This document shows positions 10,441 through 22,467 of a stretch of 64,000 nt of DNA, in pieces. The stretch is from Sclerodactyla briareus (Eukaryota; Echinodermata; Holothuroidea; Dendrochirotida; Sclerodactylidae), in the NCBI GenBank assembly GCA_026419785.1, contig JAODTK010002499.1:124001-188000 (forward strand), written 5' to 3'. The stretch's first letter is position 1. Every line of letters starts with the position of its first letter. The notes under the pieces are model-generated. The model made no database searches. It saw only the letters and a list, made by a program, of their open reading frames with translations, and had not been told where the DNA came from. The translations under genes and the position numbers were made by a program.

Positions 10441-10860
10441 GTCCCGAAAGACCATACTCATTTGCATAAATTTGCACATTAATGAAAACGACTGGCCCGG
10501 AAGCTTGTGTACAAGATATCTCCTTGATCGTTAGATGCATTGGTGCTGCCGTTCAGAGTATATAACAACTATGACGTGTCCCAAACTGATTAGATTCCTG
10601 CATATATATGCTAATTTAGTCCTAATTTTGCCTATTGATGATATTTTGAAGTTTGTTGGGTTTTGCGAACTAACTCGGTGGGATGGTCTATCTGTAGTTC
10701 CAATAAATGCTAAACAGTCGGGGGACGAGGTCACCAAAAGGTCATTTAATGTTACTAATTAGCATTTACCACCCCATCTATTTTAATAATTTTTATTATG
10801 TTAAGTATCAATTTTATATTGTACTTACATGTTGTTTGTAACACGAATCACTTGACCCCA
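10441..10860. other. Spacer between microsatellite and satellite array
   Basis: AT-rich, with one GAGGTCACCAAAAGGTCA block near 10728 that already resembles the array motifs. No gene. Confidence 0.45.
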
Positions 10861-10899
10861 CTGGTGGATCTAGTACTCTCTTGGTAGTAGTCCATGGAC

Positions 10900-12283
10900 C
10901 TATTGTATTGGTATCCCCCGTCTAAGTCTCAACTGGGTCTCAGAGTCAAATCAAAATCCTTGTAAACATACCAAGTCCAACCCGTTGGTCCGATCAAGCT
11001 GAAATTTGGTTGTGTAGCTTTCTTATAGGGAGTGCACGAACCCTATTGCTTTGTGTGTTCCTTGGGGGTCATTTTTGGGAGAATAAGGGAATTGTCAAAA
11101 AGTGATATTTTGGGTCGATTGTGGCTCGTAACATGCTACCTCGCCTCACCCCCTGGCTGGTTAAGCCATCCTTGATAGTATGTGTCTCTATAATGAGTAC
11201 ATGATTCCTATTGTTTTGGGTCATGTCCAAGGTCATATTCTGAGGTCACCAGAGGTCAAGTCTTGAAAATCCTTTTAACACGATAATCCAAACATTGGTA
11301 CCGATCAAGCTGAAATGTGGTGTGTAGCTTTCTTATGGGGATACAAGAACCTATCACTCTGGGTGTTGATTGGGGGTCATTTTTTGGAAGAAATGAGGAA
11401 ATTGTGCAAAAAGATGGCTATTTTGGTCATTTTGGCTTGTCAACACGCTACCTCGACCTCACCTGATGGGATGAACTCATACTTGGTATGTGTGTTCCCT
11501 ATGATGAGTACATGATCCCTATTTTTTTTTGTATGGGTGTCTGGTCAAGGTCATCTGAGGTCACCAGTCAAAGTCTGGAATCATGTAAACATGATAAGTC
11601 CAGAACAGTTGTTGGCCGATCAAGCTGTAGTTTGGGTGTGTAAGCTTTCATTATGGGGAGTAAAGAACCGCTATCATTTTGGTCTTGTTTGAGGGACCTT
11701 TTTAGGAGAAATTCAGGAAATTGTCAAAAATTGATATTTTGGCCAATTTTGGCTCGTAAACAAACTAACTCGACCCCACTTGGTGGATGAGCTCATACTT
11801 GGTATGTGTTTTTCCCCATATTTAAGTACATATCCCTCTTGTTTTGAGGTCCGGTTACATGTCATCTGATGTCCACCAGAGGTCAAGTGTTAAATTCCGT
11901 TGTAAACACAAAAACGGTAGTCCAAACAGTTGGTTCCCGATCAAGCTGAAATTTGGTGTTATCTTTCTATGGGGGTACAAGAACCTAATTATTTTTTGGT
12001 CTTTGTTTGAAGGGCCCTTTTAGAAAATTAGGAATTGGGTCAAAAATTGATATTGGGCCAATTTTGCTTGTAAAAAACTAACTTCGAACCCCCTTGATGG
12101 ATGAAGCTCTACTTGGTATGTGTGTTCTCCAGATAGTACATGATCCCTATTGTTTGTGAGTCCGGTTAAATGTCATCGAGGCACCGAGATGGTCAAAGTG
12201 TGGAAATCCCTTGTAAACCGGTAAGTCCCGACAGTTCGGACTTTCCGATGAAGCTGTAGTTTGGTTGTAGCTTTCTTATGGGA
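10900..12283 (+). repeat. Satellite-like array, period about 310 bp, left part
   Basis: GATCAAGCTGAAATTTGG recurs, with variants, at about 10994, 11304, 11617, 11940 and 12249, giving a period near 310-320 bp. Each unit also carries TAGCTTTCTTATGGGGAGTA, a GGGGGTCATTTTT block, CTACCTCGACCCCAC, ACTTGGTATGTGTGTTCC and an AGGTCA cluster. Units differ mainly by small indels. The array is interrupted by a LINE at 12284. Confidence 0.85.
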
Positions 12284-12878
12284 GAATCTTTTCTTATTCT
12301 GTCCTCTCGATTAGACACTTGGCAATTCGCCTCTTGTATGGCATCTCTAAGAATCTGTTGCACCGTCTGCAGCTGGGTCCATAATGCGAGGAGGCCCGGA
12401 CCCGTCTTGCAGAGGTGCGTAACAGATCACATTGGCCCTTCACTTCGCTCCCTACACTGGCTCCCCATCGAACAACGTATCATCTTCAAGTTACTGCTAC
12501 TCACTTGGAAAGCTCTAAATGGCAGCTCCCCTCAATATATCCAGGAGCTTTTCACCAACTATGACACTCGTTCAAGGCGTCTTAGGTCATCTAAAACAGA
12601 ACCTCCTGAGGATTCCTAGATCGTCCACTAAATCCTTCGGGGATAGGGCGTTTTCTGTAGCAGCATCCACTTTGTGGACTAATCTGCACTGTTTACATAA
12701 GAACTGTGACAATTTGAACTCATTCAAATCTCTGCTGAAAACCATCTCTTTGCTTCATGAGGTCATTTGAGTTCTGTCAGGTTATTGTTTGTCTGTTTTG
12801 CTCTGCACAGCGCCTCGGATTAAGTTGGTTAGATATATAGCGCTTATTACATTTTGTTATTATATTCTATTATTTATA
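12284..12878 (+). mobile_element. 5'-truncated CR1/L2-type LINE, RT C-terminus and 3' end
   Basis: In shifting plus frames the segment reads LLYGISKNLLHRLQL, then ITDHIGPSLRSLHWLPIEQR and KLLLLTWKALNGSSP, then SFGDRAFSVAASTLW. This is the canonical end of CR1/L2-type RTs. The 3' end has CACAGCGCC and TATATAGCGCTTATTA, then a TTATTA-rich tail. The insertion falls between CTTATGGGA and ACAAGAA of a satellite unit that is continuous in other copies. At least two frame changes occur within 500 bp. Only the last third of the ORF is present, as usual for incomplete target-primed reverse transcription. Confidence 0.88.
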
Positions 12879-13760
12879 CAAGAAACCCTATTGTTTAGGT
12901 GTTGATTGAGGGTCATTTTGGGGAGTGTGTGGTGGGCATGATGAGGTATGCCTTGATAATTTAGTCAATTTTGGCTTGAAAATGCTACTCGACCCCACTG
13001 TGGATGGATGAAGTCATAATTGGTATGTTGTGCTACCCATGATGCGTATGCGATCCATATTGTTTAGGGGTCAGGTCAAAGGTCATCTGAGGTCAAAGTC
13101 TGGAATGTCTGGTCCGATCAGGTTGAAATTCGCTATGCAGCTTTTTTTATGAGGAGTACAGGAACCTATTGTTTTGGTGTAATTTGGGTAAGAATTGGGA
13201 AATTGTGAAAAAATTGATCATTGGCAAATTTTAGCTCACTTCGATGGATCGAGTTCATACTTGTATATGGGTTCCCCATAATGGATAATGATCCCTGTTG
13301 TTTTGGGGTCAGGTCAAAGGTCATCTGAGGTCAAGAGGTCAAAGTCTGAAAAATCTTGTTAACACAAATAAGTCCTGAATGTCTGGTCCGATCAAGGTTG
13401 AAATTCGGTAAGCAGCTTTCTCATGAGGAGTCCAGAAGTCCAGAATAGTTGGTCAGTCTGATCAGGTTGAAATTTGGTGTGTAGCTTTCTTACTGTATGG
13501 GGAGTACTGGAACCCTATTCTGCTTTGTTTAGGTTGGGGGTGAATGTTATTCAAAAATTGAAAATTTGTGAAATAGTCGTATTTTGCCCAAGTTTGGCTT
13601 GTAATATTATAGCTCAACTTCACGTGGATTGGTGAGGCCCATACTTGGTATGTGTGTTCCCCACAATGAGTACATGAACCCCATTGTTCTGGGGTCAGGT
13701 CAAAGGTCATCTGAGGTCAAGAGGTCAAAGTCTGAAAAATCTTAAATTCAGTGTATCTTT
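12879..13760 (+). repeat. Satellite-like array, right part
   Basis: Resumes at the ACAAGAAACCCTATTGTTTA part of the unit that the LINE interrupted. It contains several AGGTCAAAGGTCATCTGAGG blocks (about 13074, 13312, 13692). Units here are shorter and more diverged than in the left part; the period is no longer clean. Similarity fades after about 13760. Confidence 0.8.
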
Positions 13761-14960
13761 CTTATTGAGAGTATCGGAACCATATTGGTTGGTTGGGATG
13801 AATGGAAAATCTGTCAAATGTTATGTTGCCCATAATGAGCTGTGCAATCTCCCATTTGTCCTCGTGTCTAGCTGTAGGTTGTCAGGAGAGTCATGAATCA
13901 CGAAGGCCCTTTTGCCTTTCTTTCTGTGTGGCGATCCTATTCATTCATATTGGGCACGTGCAAGACATTACTTTGGGAAATTTGTATGATTATTTTTATC
14001 TAGGGTGGCAACTGGTAACACAGACAACAACTTGTAAGTGAGACAGTTATGGAGATTCCTGACTGATTCCGGTTATATTTTGGTTATTCTGACCTGCCAG
14101 AGAACCCATTTTAGGGAATGAATGAGTTTTTATAAACCTTTTCCTAACTACAATATTGGTCTATTGGTATATTAATTGAGATGAAAGTTTGTCAGATACT
14201 TGGCTTGAAACAGGAAGTTGACTGGAGTTGAAACAGGAAGTTGGTCGCTCAGCGCTAGCCTAAAAACAGCCGAGGCCTCGATTTGTGAACGCAGGCTTTC
14301 GTACATACTAAACCCTTAGAGCGCAGGCTATCTAGGCTATCGCTGACTTGCGACTGTATTCCGGTACGTTGCAACAAACATACATATGCACAGGGAAACG
14401 GAACATACTCGGTCGTGAGTCAGCAACTAGCCTAGGCTAACGTCACTGCCAGTGTCAGTGGACAGTGGGTGTGGGTTTGTGTGGTTGTGAATGAGTCGAC
14501 GCCCGTTTTGGCGAAAGTTTATTCTAAGCCTCAAAACCATTTTAAAAATGTGTGGCTCGAGGAAATGACAACAAAAGAGAAACCCGGAACCAATTTACTG
14601 CATTATCACTATTCAGAAGAAATGACACATTTTAATCTGCCTACCGTCTTCAAAAGGAATTTTCTGTTGAGGTCGATCTCACGGTGTCTGGGCAAACAGC
14701 GCTGCTGGAGCTAGAGCCTTAGAAGTTGCGTGAGGCGTGGGCCTAGCCTTGGCACTGGTCAGGCGTATGGTTGCCGATTATTCTGATCACCAGTGTAGTA
14801 CTGACAAATGTGACACGAGGTCTGGAAGCTGATATATATCAGCAGCCATGGTCGCGGCGGGTGCACCGATTGGTAGTACAAGTCGACGTGGTTTATTCGA
14901 TTGATATAAAAAATTCCTATTTTCTATTGTTCCTTCTTTCTGGTTTCTAGCTCAACCAGA
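13761..14960. other. Unassigned DNA
   Basis: A local near-repeat GAAACAGGAAGTTG occurs twice at about 14209-14245. Otherwise I see no gene, inverted ends or array. The frame at 14469-14714 has no recognisable motif. Confidence 0.4.
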
Positions 14961-14984
14961 TGACATGCAGATTCCAATCCCTCA

Positions 14985-15352
14985 AACACACTATTGAGCT
15001 ATTGGATCTGCATGTCACTCTAGCTCATCTATCTATCTATCTTTCTGTCTGTCCTGTCTGTCTGTCTGCTTGTCTTTCTGTCTGTCTGTCTGTCTTCTGG
15101 TCGGTCTGTCTGTCTTTCTTCTCTGCCGTCCTCCGTCCAGTTTGTCACATTTCTTTTTGGCCCTCCACACGTCATTCTGGATGGATGTCGACCAAATTGA
15201 ACACAATGTTTATCGACTCCACAGACAAATGTTTTGAACTTTGTGAAGGTCGAGGTCAAAGGTCATTAAAGGGCAGTATAGGGCCATTATGTGTGAAATT
15301 TCGAAATGTATCTCCTACAATTTTAGTGCGCAGTGCTGATGCTTGGTCATAA
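14985..15352 (+). repeat. Composite microsatellite-headed repeat, copy 2, left part
   Basis: Shows the same head as at 632 (TTGAGCTATTGGATCTGCA), then TCTA/TCTG microsatellite at 15025-15120, a GTCGACCAAATTGAACACAA block and AGGTCAAAGGTCAT at 15252. The first core unit is cut off at a TTGGTCATAA position by the inserted element at 15353. Confidence 0.85.
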
Positions 15353-16593
15353 AGCGCTGTTCACACTTGTGCGATACATACGATACGAATAAATTTATCG
15401 GATTGATTTCACTTGTGTCGATAAATGTCGTACGATAATTTTATCGGACGTCTCTTCGCCTAACATAACGGAAACGGAAAAGTTATTGGGATTTTAGTTT
15501 AGAGAAGCACCAGTTTCCTTCTTTTGTCGCTTCAGGCGGTTGAATAGCCTGTCGGCAAGTTTTCTGGGAACCAAGACTTGTAATTTCAAAAGCAATTCGA
15601 AGCTTGTGACTATTCCCGTATTGTATAAGGCGGGAGAAGCGCAATGGGCGATCACGAATCAGACACCTGACCTCACCATCCCCGCCTACCCTTTCGTTAG
15701 ATACCCAGTCTTACACCTTAGCATCGTATCCAATAAACGGCGAATTGAGGTAGCCAAGACAGCAATCAGTCACTTGAGTCAATTCCTCAATTTGAGCTGA
15801 AAATAAATTGAGCTTGGTTACTCTGCTCAGAACATGCCTGTGAAAATGATGCCTACGGCTCCCCTGTGTACCTTACTAACCGGATACGCCTTACCTGATC
15901 TACAAGACATTCATTAACTTGCGTAAACGACTTATACCCCACCCCCCCCCTCCGCCCTGTGGGACAGCTTTTCCGTTGCCTCTTCCGTTTCCATTCCCGC
16001 CTCTTTCTTCACATGAGGCTAAGGTTTTAAGTTTCCTTCCGTCAATACGTCAGGCTGTGATCAGACCCTCTGAAAAAAACCCTACTCTGCTCCTCTCAAA
16101 CAGCCACACACCCCCTCCCCCCCCAGCCACTCACTAACCACCGCATATCTCCTGCCTTTGCATGTCACTGATACGTCGTGGGCGCGGCCGGCGCAACATT
16201 ACCCTCCCCATTACCTCACATGTTCACGCTACTATCGTATATGGGAGGGCTTCATGGATTCGAATTGAAAAATGGTTTCGTAAGGTCCCGTGCATGGATC
16301 GGTAAATAGCCGAGAGCTCATTCAGAGGCCAATGTCTTTCCGATACTCACTACACCAAACATTCAACAAGTCCCTGATTTTATGACTAAAACCCCTTTTC
16401 ACGCTAAACTTCCTCCAATATCCCGTTTGGCGTTCCATACTGTTCGCAGAATTGCGCAAGTTTAGCACTGCATTGCGCAATTTTCTCGCATCCGATAAAT
16501 TTATCGTACGATAAAAGTTGACATATTTGGTTAAGCTCGACGTCCGATAAATTGATCGGACCGTATCTTATCAGCATCAAGTGGTGAACAGCC
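15353..16593. mobile_element. Harbinger-like DNA element inserted in the composite repeat
   Basis: The left end reads GCTGTTCACACTTG and the right end in reverse complement reads GGCTGTTCACCACTTG. Both are followed by A/T-rich blocks containing AATTTATCGGA or its near match. Flanks are TAA on the left and TTATGA on the right, compatible with a decayed three-base TWA duplication. TGTTCACAC-type ends and TWA targets are typical of PIF/Harbinger and ISL2EU. The host repeat reads continuously across the junction when the element is removed. The 86-codon plus frame at 15540-15800 and the 89-codon minus frame at 16404-16673 show no transposase or Myb-like motif, so it looks non-autonomous. Confidence 0.7.
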
Positions 16594-17830
16594 TTATGAT
16601 TGGTCTGACAGCCGTACCTGCGGGGTTGTTCAGAATTTTTGGTCCAAGGTTCCACTTGGCCTGGAGGGTCCATTTTTCTTAATTTTCACACATTAGTATT
16701 GAAATGCCTCTCCTGCCACAAATCCACTTCACATGTTCTTCAAGTTACATTTAATGGTCCTTGGGTAGGGGCCATAGGGGGTGTTACGGGAATTTTGGGC
16801 TCAAGGCCCAGTTTGGGCCCATTTTAGAAATCCCGCAAAATCTTGTATTTCCTACAATTTTGTTGCACAGTGCTGCATGTTCAGTCATATGGTTGTCTAA
16901 TAGCTGCACCTTTCAGGGTACCCAGGGATTTGGTCACGAGGCCCAGTGTGGGGCCCCGGGGCCCGACATGTGGAAATATGCAAAATCGTCTCCTCGTACG
17001 AATGTCCGTCACAGCACTGACATTCATCATAAACGATAAGTCTATCAGCTGTTCCTCCTTTGGGCTGTTCAGAGAATTTTGTCTAAGGTCCCACTTGGCC
17101 TGTGGGACCAGTTTTATAAAGTTCACCCAATGGTACTTGAACTGCTGCAATCTCCTCCCACAATATTCAATTGATTTTCTTTTCTTCATAGTTACATGTG
17201 GCGGTCTTTGTATAGAGGCCATTGGGGGGTGGGTGGGACAAGTTTGGCTCAAGGCACGTCGGGCCTAGGCCCCTCATGTGGAATTATGCAAAATGCTTTA
17301 AATTCTCTTACAAATTTTGTTGCAGCACAGTGCTGCCATTGGTCGTAATGATGATCTGACAGCTGTACCTTTGCGTTGTTTCCGGATTTTTGTCCAAGTC
17401 CGCTACGTGGCCCGTGGGCCCAATTTTATTTAATGAAATTTCAACGCAATGTACTTTGAATGCAGCCTTCCACCATCTTCAATTGATTTTCCTCAACTTC
17501 AGTCTGTAACATCCGTGGGTAGAGGGTCCATGGAGGTTGTTTGGGAATTTTGAATTCTAGGGCCCAATATTGGAATACTGCAAAATTGTGTATCTCCTAA
17601 CAAATTCCGATCACCAGTGCTGAATGTTCAGTCATAATGAACGGTCTAATATGCTGTACCTTCAGGGTGTCCCAGGGATTTATGACCCCAAGGCTTCAGT
17701 GTCACTGTGCAGCACATTATGTGGAAGATTTAATTTGACTGCTAAGACATCTTGTTGGCATATGAAGATCATGGTCAAAAGTCGTGAAGAGCGCAACATA
17801 GGCCATTGTTTTCAAACTGCCTCCTTGAAC
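16594..17830 (+). repeat. Composite repeat copy 2, right part (tandem core units)
   Basis: Core units resume with GGTCTGACAGC and GTTCAGAATTTTTGGTCC and alternate the same subunits as 721-2165 (GGGAATTTTGGGCTCAAGG, CCTACAATTTTGTTGCA, TTACATTTAATGGTCC). Units are around 140 bp with a higher-order period near 430 bp. Similarity ends around 17830. Confidence 0.82.
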
Positions 17831-18000
17831 ATTTAGCACATAAATTGTACATTTCGTCTTGATCAATTGTGTGGTTCGAGCTAAAACACCATTGGTGCTC
17901 TTGGATTGCCAGATTCGCTATCAAAGGGCTTGGCCGCCCTTAGGTGTCTAATTTGGTGTGTTTTGTAACGGCTTCAAATTATATATTAGGTAAAAAAAAC
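17831..18000. other. Junction between repeat and retrotransposon
   Basis: Short AT-rich spacer. GGGCTTGGCCGCCC at about 17928 is a small palindrome. No gene. Confidence 0.4.
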
Positions 18001-18009
18001 TTGGTTTTC

Positions 18010-18900
18010 GTTTGGTGCTGGATGCGGGCCAAGATGGCGGATGGCGCGAAGAGGAAGACAATGGGCGACACTGGTGATTGGAGGGAACCCGAGCCAAAAT
18101 CCCTCAAACAAGGCAGCAAAACACTCATACCGTTGTCATTTGTGGGGTTAATCCTAGATACTGAGATTCAAATTAAGGAGCACTAACGGCGAGAGAAAAA
18201 TCCAACTTGTTTCGGCAAAAGGCTATTTTCCCGGCTACAGGTACAGCGACATGGAAAGTAAAGTTGGGCTTAAGGGTCAGTTTAAGAAAAGGACACGAAT
18301 AAATCAATGGAGGGACTTGATCTAGAGTTATACCCCCTAAAGTGGTCCCATATAATGACCTTCCAAACATAGTGCAGTGGCTTTGAAGTCAGACATTGCC
18401 ACACCTAGAGAATGCCCTCACAAACAAAAATGACTTCGCTGTGGAGAAGAACCATCCAAATCACAAAACTCCCTGTCAAAAAAGAGAAGAAATGTGCCCT
18501 TGTGGTGCGCACACTGGCTCTATGCAAGGGCATTCCCCAGTACTTAAAGCCAACAGAGAACAGAGATGAATTGCATAAAACTGAAGTACCCAGTAAATCT
18601 AAACATGCTCAGGCAACAATAAGTGGTCGAAGTAAACAAAAATCTTGACAACCAGAATAAAACCATGTCATCGCCTTTGCAACGGAACTAGTTATCACTG
18701 CATTAAAAAAAGCGAATGTCCCGAACACAAGTTCCAGCAACATTATTTCACTGGCTCCTCCCATAACATTAACATACTTTAATATAGCAGTACCCGGAGA
18801 GGAAATACCTAAAATATTCAAGGGAAAGGGGCGGAAGATCAGGCGTCGCCTCTACTTGGGCAAGATGACTATAATTGATGCCCTCGAAATTATTGCACTT
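18010..18900 (+). pseudogene. ORF1 remnant of a Jockey-like non-LTR retrotransposon
   Basis: Starts with a frame containing KMADGAKRKTMGDTGDWREP, a plausible ORF1 N-terminus, followed in shifting frames by segments such as KGYFPGY and LQNALTNKNDF. Near 18670-18745 a Cys/His-rich stretch, CNGTSYHCIKKSECPEH, resembles the zinc-knuckle region that ends ORF1 in Jockey/CR1-type elements. ORF1 products bind nucleic acid and package element RNA. The position directly upstream of an endonuclease remnant supports the call; stop codons and frameshifts show it cannot be expressed as written. Confidence 0.5.
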
Positions 18901-18929
18901 GAACATTACTAGTGCTAAAAATCCAAAAT

Positions 18930-19612
18930 CTAATTATTAAAGTCTATATTAACATCCATCGCCCGCGTGGTAATTTTTATTGGGGAATTAACCGAAACTA
19001 TACGCAATTATAAATTAGAAATCCCTAACATAATGTTTCCAGAAAGGATGTCGATCACATCATCAAACAAGGCGTGGCAATATCAATATTCAAACAACAT
19101 AATAGCAACTCAAAATTTATTAGACCACCGCACATGAAGACGATCAAGTTATTTCCATAAAATTAAACAATAACTGTAATAGATCTCTAAATATTATGTT
19201 TTTATAATCCACCAACAAATACTGGTAACCCGATCTGTTTGCTTCCCTAGACTTCCAACCAATCATTTTTCCGGGGATTTTTAACGCCCACAATAAGCAG
19301 AGTAGTCGTTCAACATGAAAAAACTCCCCTGGCCGACGTCCTATTGGAGTTCTATACATATAGAATCAATTTTTAAAAAAAATCCAGACTAGGAGGAACC
19401 CCATATATGGGTCAGAAGAATTGTTAGATCTGGTGTTACCCACGAGTGACATTTCTCCTCTCTCCTCGCATGTCCCATCTCACATTATAGAAGACTCAAT
19501 CCTAAGTGACCACCACATAATATGATCTCAATTTAACTATCCAGTAAATAAAACCAAAGTAGCGGAAGTCCATTAGTGATATAAAAAAGGACTGATTGGG
19601 TGAAATATATAC
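18930..19612 (+). pseudogene. Endonuclease domain remnant of the same Jockey-like element
   Basis: Plus-strand frames read WGINRNYTQL, a worn form of the N-terminal WNCRGIxxNxxEL motif of APE-type endonucleases. FPGIFNAHNKQSS follows, matching the LxGDFNAHN catalytic block with GD changed to GI. GRRPIGV, GGTPYMG and, near 19510, PPHNMISI (SDHHxISI in active relatives) come next, and the domain ends near DWVKYI. The order and spacing fit a complete endonuclease of about 230 residues. At least five frame changes occur. The element is interrupted just after this domain. Confidence 0.75.
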
Positions 19613-19634
19613 CGGAGCTAAACTCCAGTGCTGG

Positions 19635-19715
19635 AGTCGGAGTCCTCTTCATCCGAGTCCGCGTCATCGAACATTCCGAGTCACAAGTCACATTGTCCGA
19701 TGCCTCGAGTCCTTA
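19635..19715 (-). repeat. GACTCGG-type patch 1
   Basis: Plus strand carries repeated GAGTCCG/GAGTCGGAGTCC words spaced irregularly. The minus-strand form GGACTCGG is the plus-strand form of the patches at 26120 and 27575. Confidence 0.65.
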
Positions 19716-21999
19716 TGTCAAATTTGACCTGTACTATTTTACAAATTTAGGGCAACACTTAACAAATATTGTCTATATAATCGGGCAGTGTTTTGAATAC
19801 AGCGGCTACTGATCGACAATATTTTGGGTGCATGATTGTCTTTGTAGGCCTGGACTCTCCCTGGAGCTTACAGGCACATCCAATGAAAAATCTGACATGA
19901 ATTTGAAAATCAAATTTGTGAAATATCGATGCCTGCTTAACTCTCTTGAAAAGCATAACAATGAAATTGCTCTCTTCCACTTCATCTATCTACTTTTTTT
20001 TATAGGAGCTTTCTTCAGCATTGAACCCCTTCCCTCCCATCCCTGTGAATATCACTCGTTTTAAATCCTAACTTAATCGGTTAACTCCCGTACCTCAATA
20101 TTCGGTTGATATCCGGCATCCTGCCCCAGAATAGGTAAATGAGCGGACGCATATCGATCAAGAGATATCGAAGTGTTACGGCAAATGTTCGCGGGGGCAA
20201 ACGCAATTGCACTCCAATGAATTAGATAATTACACCGCCTGCCTGTAACTTCCGTCATGATCTATTCACAGTGATTTACCATGTAGGCTAAAAGTAGATA
20301 CCACTGTCAGTCGATAACAGAATATTTAAAAGCACATGCATTGTTGAGAACGTATCCTAACATACATGGGCACAATTGAGGGTGAGAGCTATGCTGTAAA
20401 CCGTCCCCGAATTCCAGTATCTCCAGGTTGTGTTAATGTTCGCGTTATGTATCATTATAAACAGGAAATCATGCTGTAACGTTCGGTTCGGTTGCAGGTA
20501 TCACATCATTGATTCGATTCACAAACAATTATGGATAAATTTGTCCATGCTGATTTAATAATACATTCAGTTTTGGTAACTAGCAAACTTTCGGCACAAT
20601 TATTAGCCAGGATAGGTAAAGTTATGGATGACTGCATGGTGGAGGGGCCCACGTTTGAATACACTTTAATTAGGTAGCTACGTCAACGAGTTTTGACAAA
20701 AATCCATAAATTTCTGAAAAATTGATGTCTGACAATTTTCCAGGCCGGCAGGTCTATTTCATTCGATACACCTGACAAAAATAAACGCCGATGAACCCGC
20801 GTACCTACGTTCTGTCCGTAGGACAGGCTTACTATTGCAAAAACTTTGGTTACTGATTGCATATTTGAAAGATATCTATGGCGTAAAATCGGCATTGGGT
20901 GCGGTAGTGAATCACGCATGCCACGTGGTCACACATAAGGCCGGAAGGTGCTGCGAAGTTTAACCAATGTTAACATTGAGTCCTTCACCTTATATTAACG
21001 ACAGTGGCTCATAATGGCTCAAAACAGTAAACATCAAGGGTCGTAGCGCAGGGTTGAGGTCCATTGGGGGGTGTAGAGATGATGTTTTTGCCGACGGTTC
21101 GGCAATGGGACATGATAAGGGGAAGGGTCTAAGGGTCGTGGTGTCCCTCCCCTTTGGGAAATTTTCAATATTGAAACGTCTCAGATGCAATCTGGTGCCA
21201 ATTTTTTTTGTAACATTTGTCGTTCATAATTACTCTCACCACGTACGCGGACCCTTTCAATTTGGAACGCCGAAAAAATCTGCCCGCCCGAATCCTAAAC
21301 AGTGCCCGCTTTTCATTGCAGCTCGTTGGTATGAACCATACCATCGATACACACAGCCCGCGAAGCGCGCAAAAGTGTACAGCTCATTTGGGCATGATCA
21401 ATGTTTCGCCATTTAATACACATTTCAGACAAATCTTCCACTTTTTGCAACTGTTGCATACTCGCATTATTTCCCCGCCTAAAACCGACTGTTTCTGCTA
21501 ATTCTCTTGGGAAATCCTTTTCGTAAATTGTTTTCCGCAAAATGGCCCCGAATAATGTATCTCTGAAATGCCGACAGACTCGGGTCACTCTTCAAGTTAC
21601 CAAAACCGACGGCGACGGGCTTACATTAACTAATTTTTGCCGACGGTGTTTTTCTCTGCCGAACGCTGAATGTATCATTAGTGAAGAGCCAAAAGTCGAA
21701 ATAGCCGATAATACAATCTGGCTTCCGTTTATTTTCTTTCTATTCCACTTACCATTCCATGCCTTCCTCTCCACGCCCTTTATCTTCCCTTTTTTCCTTT
21801 TCCCTGCCCCTCCTTTCTTCTTTTCCTCTTACGGTCCCTGGTAAACATACGCTCACATTTGCGAACGCTATATTACAGCACAGTTTGAGTCCCGATTTGA
21901 GTCTGAATGAGAACGAATAGAAAAAATAAGTATGGATATCGTATTTTACACTTCACCCCCTACGAACCGTGCATTAAAACAATAATCGCTCCCCCCATA

Positions 22000-22040
22000 G
22001 GGGGGGGCATCGCCCTCCCCCCCCCCCCCCCCCCGTGGCG
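22000..22040. repeat. G-run/C-run hairpin block
   Basis: GGGGGGGGCATCGCCC is followed by an 18-base C run. The same GGGGGGCATCGCCCCCC core is present at about 36066-36085, so it is a dispersed hairpin motif. Confidence 0.6.
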
Positions 22041-22279
22041 CCGCCACCCTGGGTGTATAGTTCTCGTTATCAATGATCTGTTATCTCATAATGATTAAGT
22101 GACGTGACCGCAAAACCATGCAGCGTGTGAGAATGATGTATTTCCTCCTGATTTAGACATCGGGCAGTCGGAAGTACTGGGAGCAGTTCGGGCTACTTTT
22201 TGGTAGAGGTCGTGCGTATTATTTTGATGTCTTTTACGATCGTAAAATCAAGTTCTGTTATGGTCAAAATAGAGATAGT

Positions 22280-22372
22280 TGGGTCGAGTCCGAGTCATTG
22301 ACAATCAAATCCGAGTCCGAATCCCTGATAAAAGGACTCCGAGACCGGTCTCGAGACCACGGTCCCAAAATA
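22280..22372 (-). repeat. GACTCGG-type patch 2
   Basis: Contains GTCGAGTCCGAGTC, a second GAGTCCGAATCC, and GAGACCGGTCTCGAGACC, which includes a near-perfect palindrome also present in patch 3 at 26140-26170. Confidence 0.7.
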
Positions 22373-22467
22373 TCGAAGACAATATGAAATAAAAAAGAAC
22401 ATTCGAAAACAAGGCTTAGACACATTGAATGGTGTTTCCCTAATATAATTCTTCTGAACGGCAAAAC
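22373..22467 (+). pseudogene. Linker segment of the Jockey-like element
   Basis: Basic plus-strand segment (AAATAAAAAAGAACATTCG, then TTGAATGGTG) resembling the Lys/Arg-rich linker upstream of the KNFWRRVK block in Jockey-like ORF2. Assigned mainly by position: the hAT-type element at 22468-25093 splits it from that block. Confidence 0.4.

Larger units (their letters stand above)
19615..22372. other. Insertion of unknown type bounded by GAGTCC-rich patches
   Basis: The sequence separates the endonuclease (ending about 19612) from the linker of the same element (from about 22375). A GAGTCC/GAGTCG-rich patch lies at each edge (19635-19715 and 22280-22372), suggesting a related structure at both ends. 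Between them I see only short unrelated frames. At 21334-21352 GCCCGCGAAGCGCGC is palindromic. No transposase was recognised. Confidence 0.4.
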
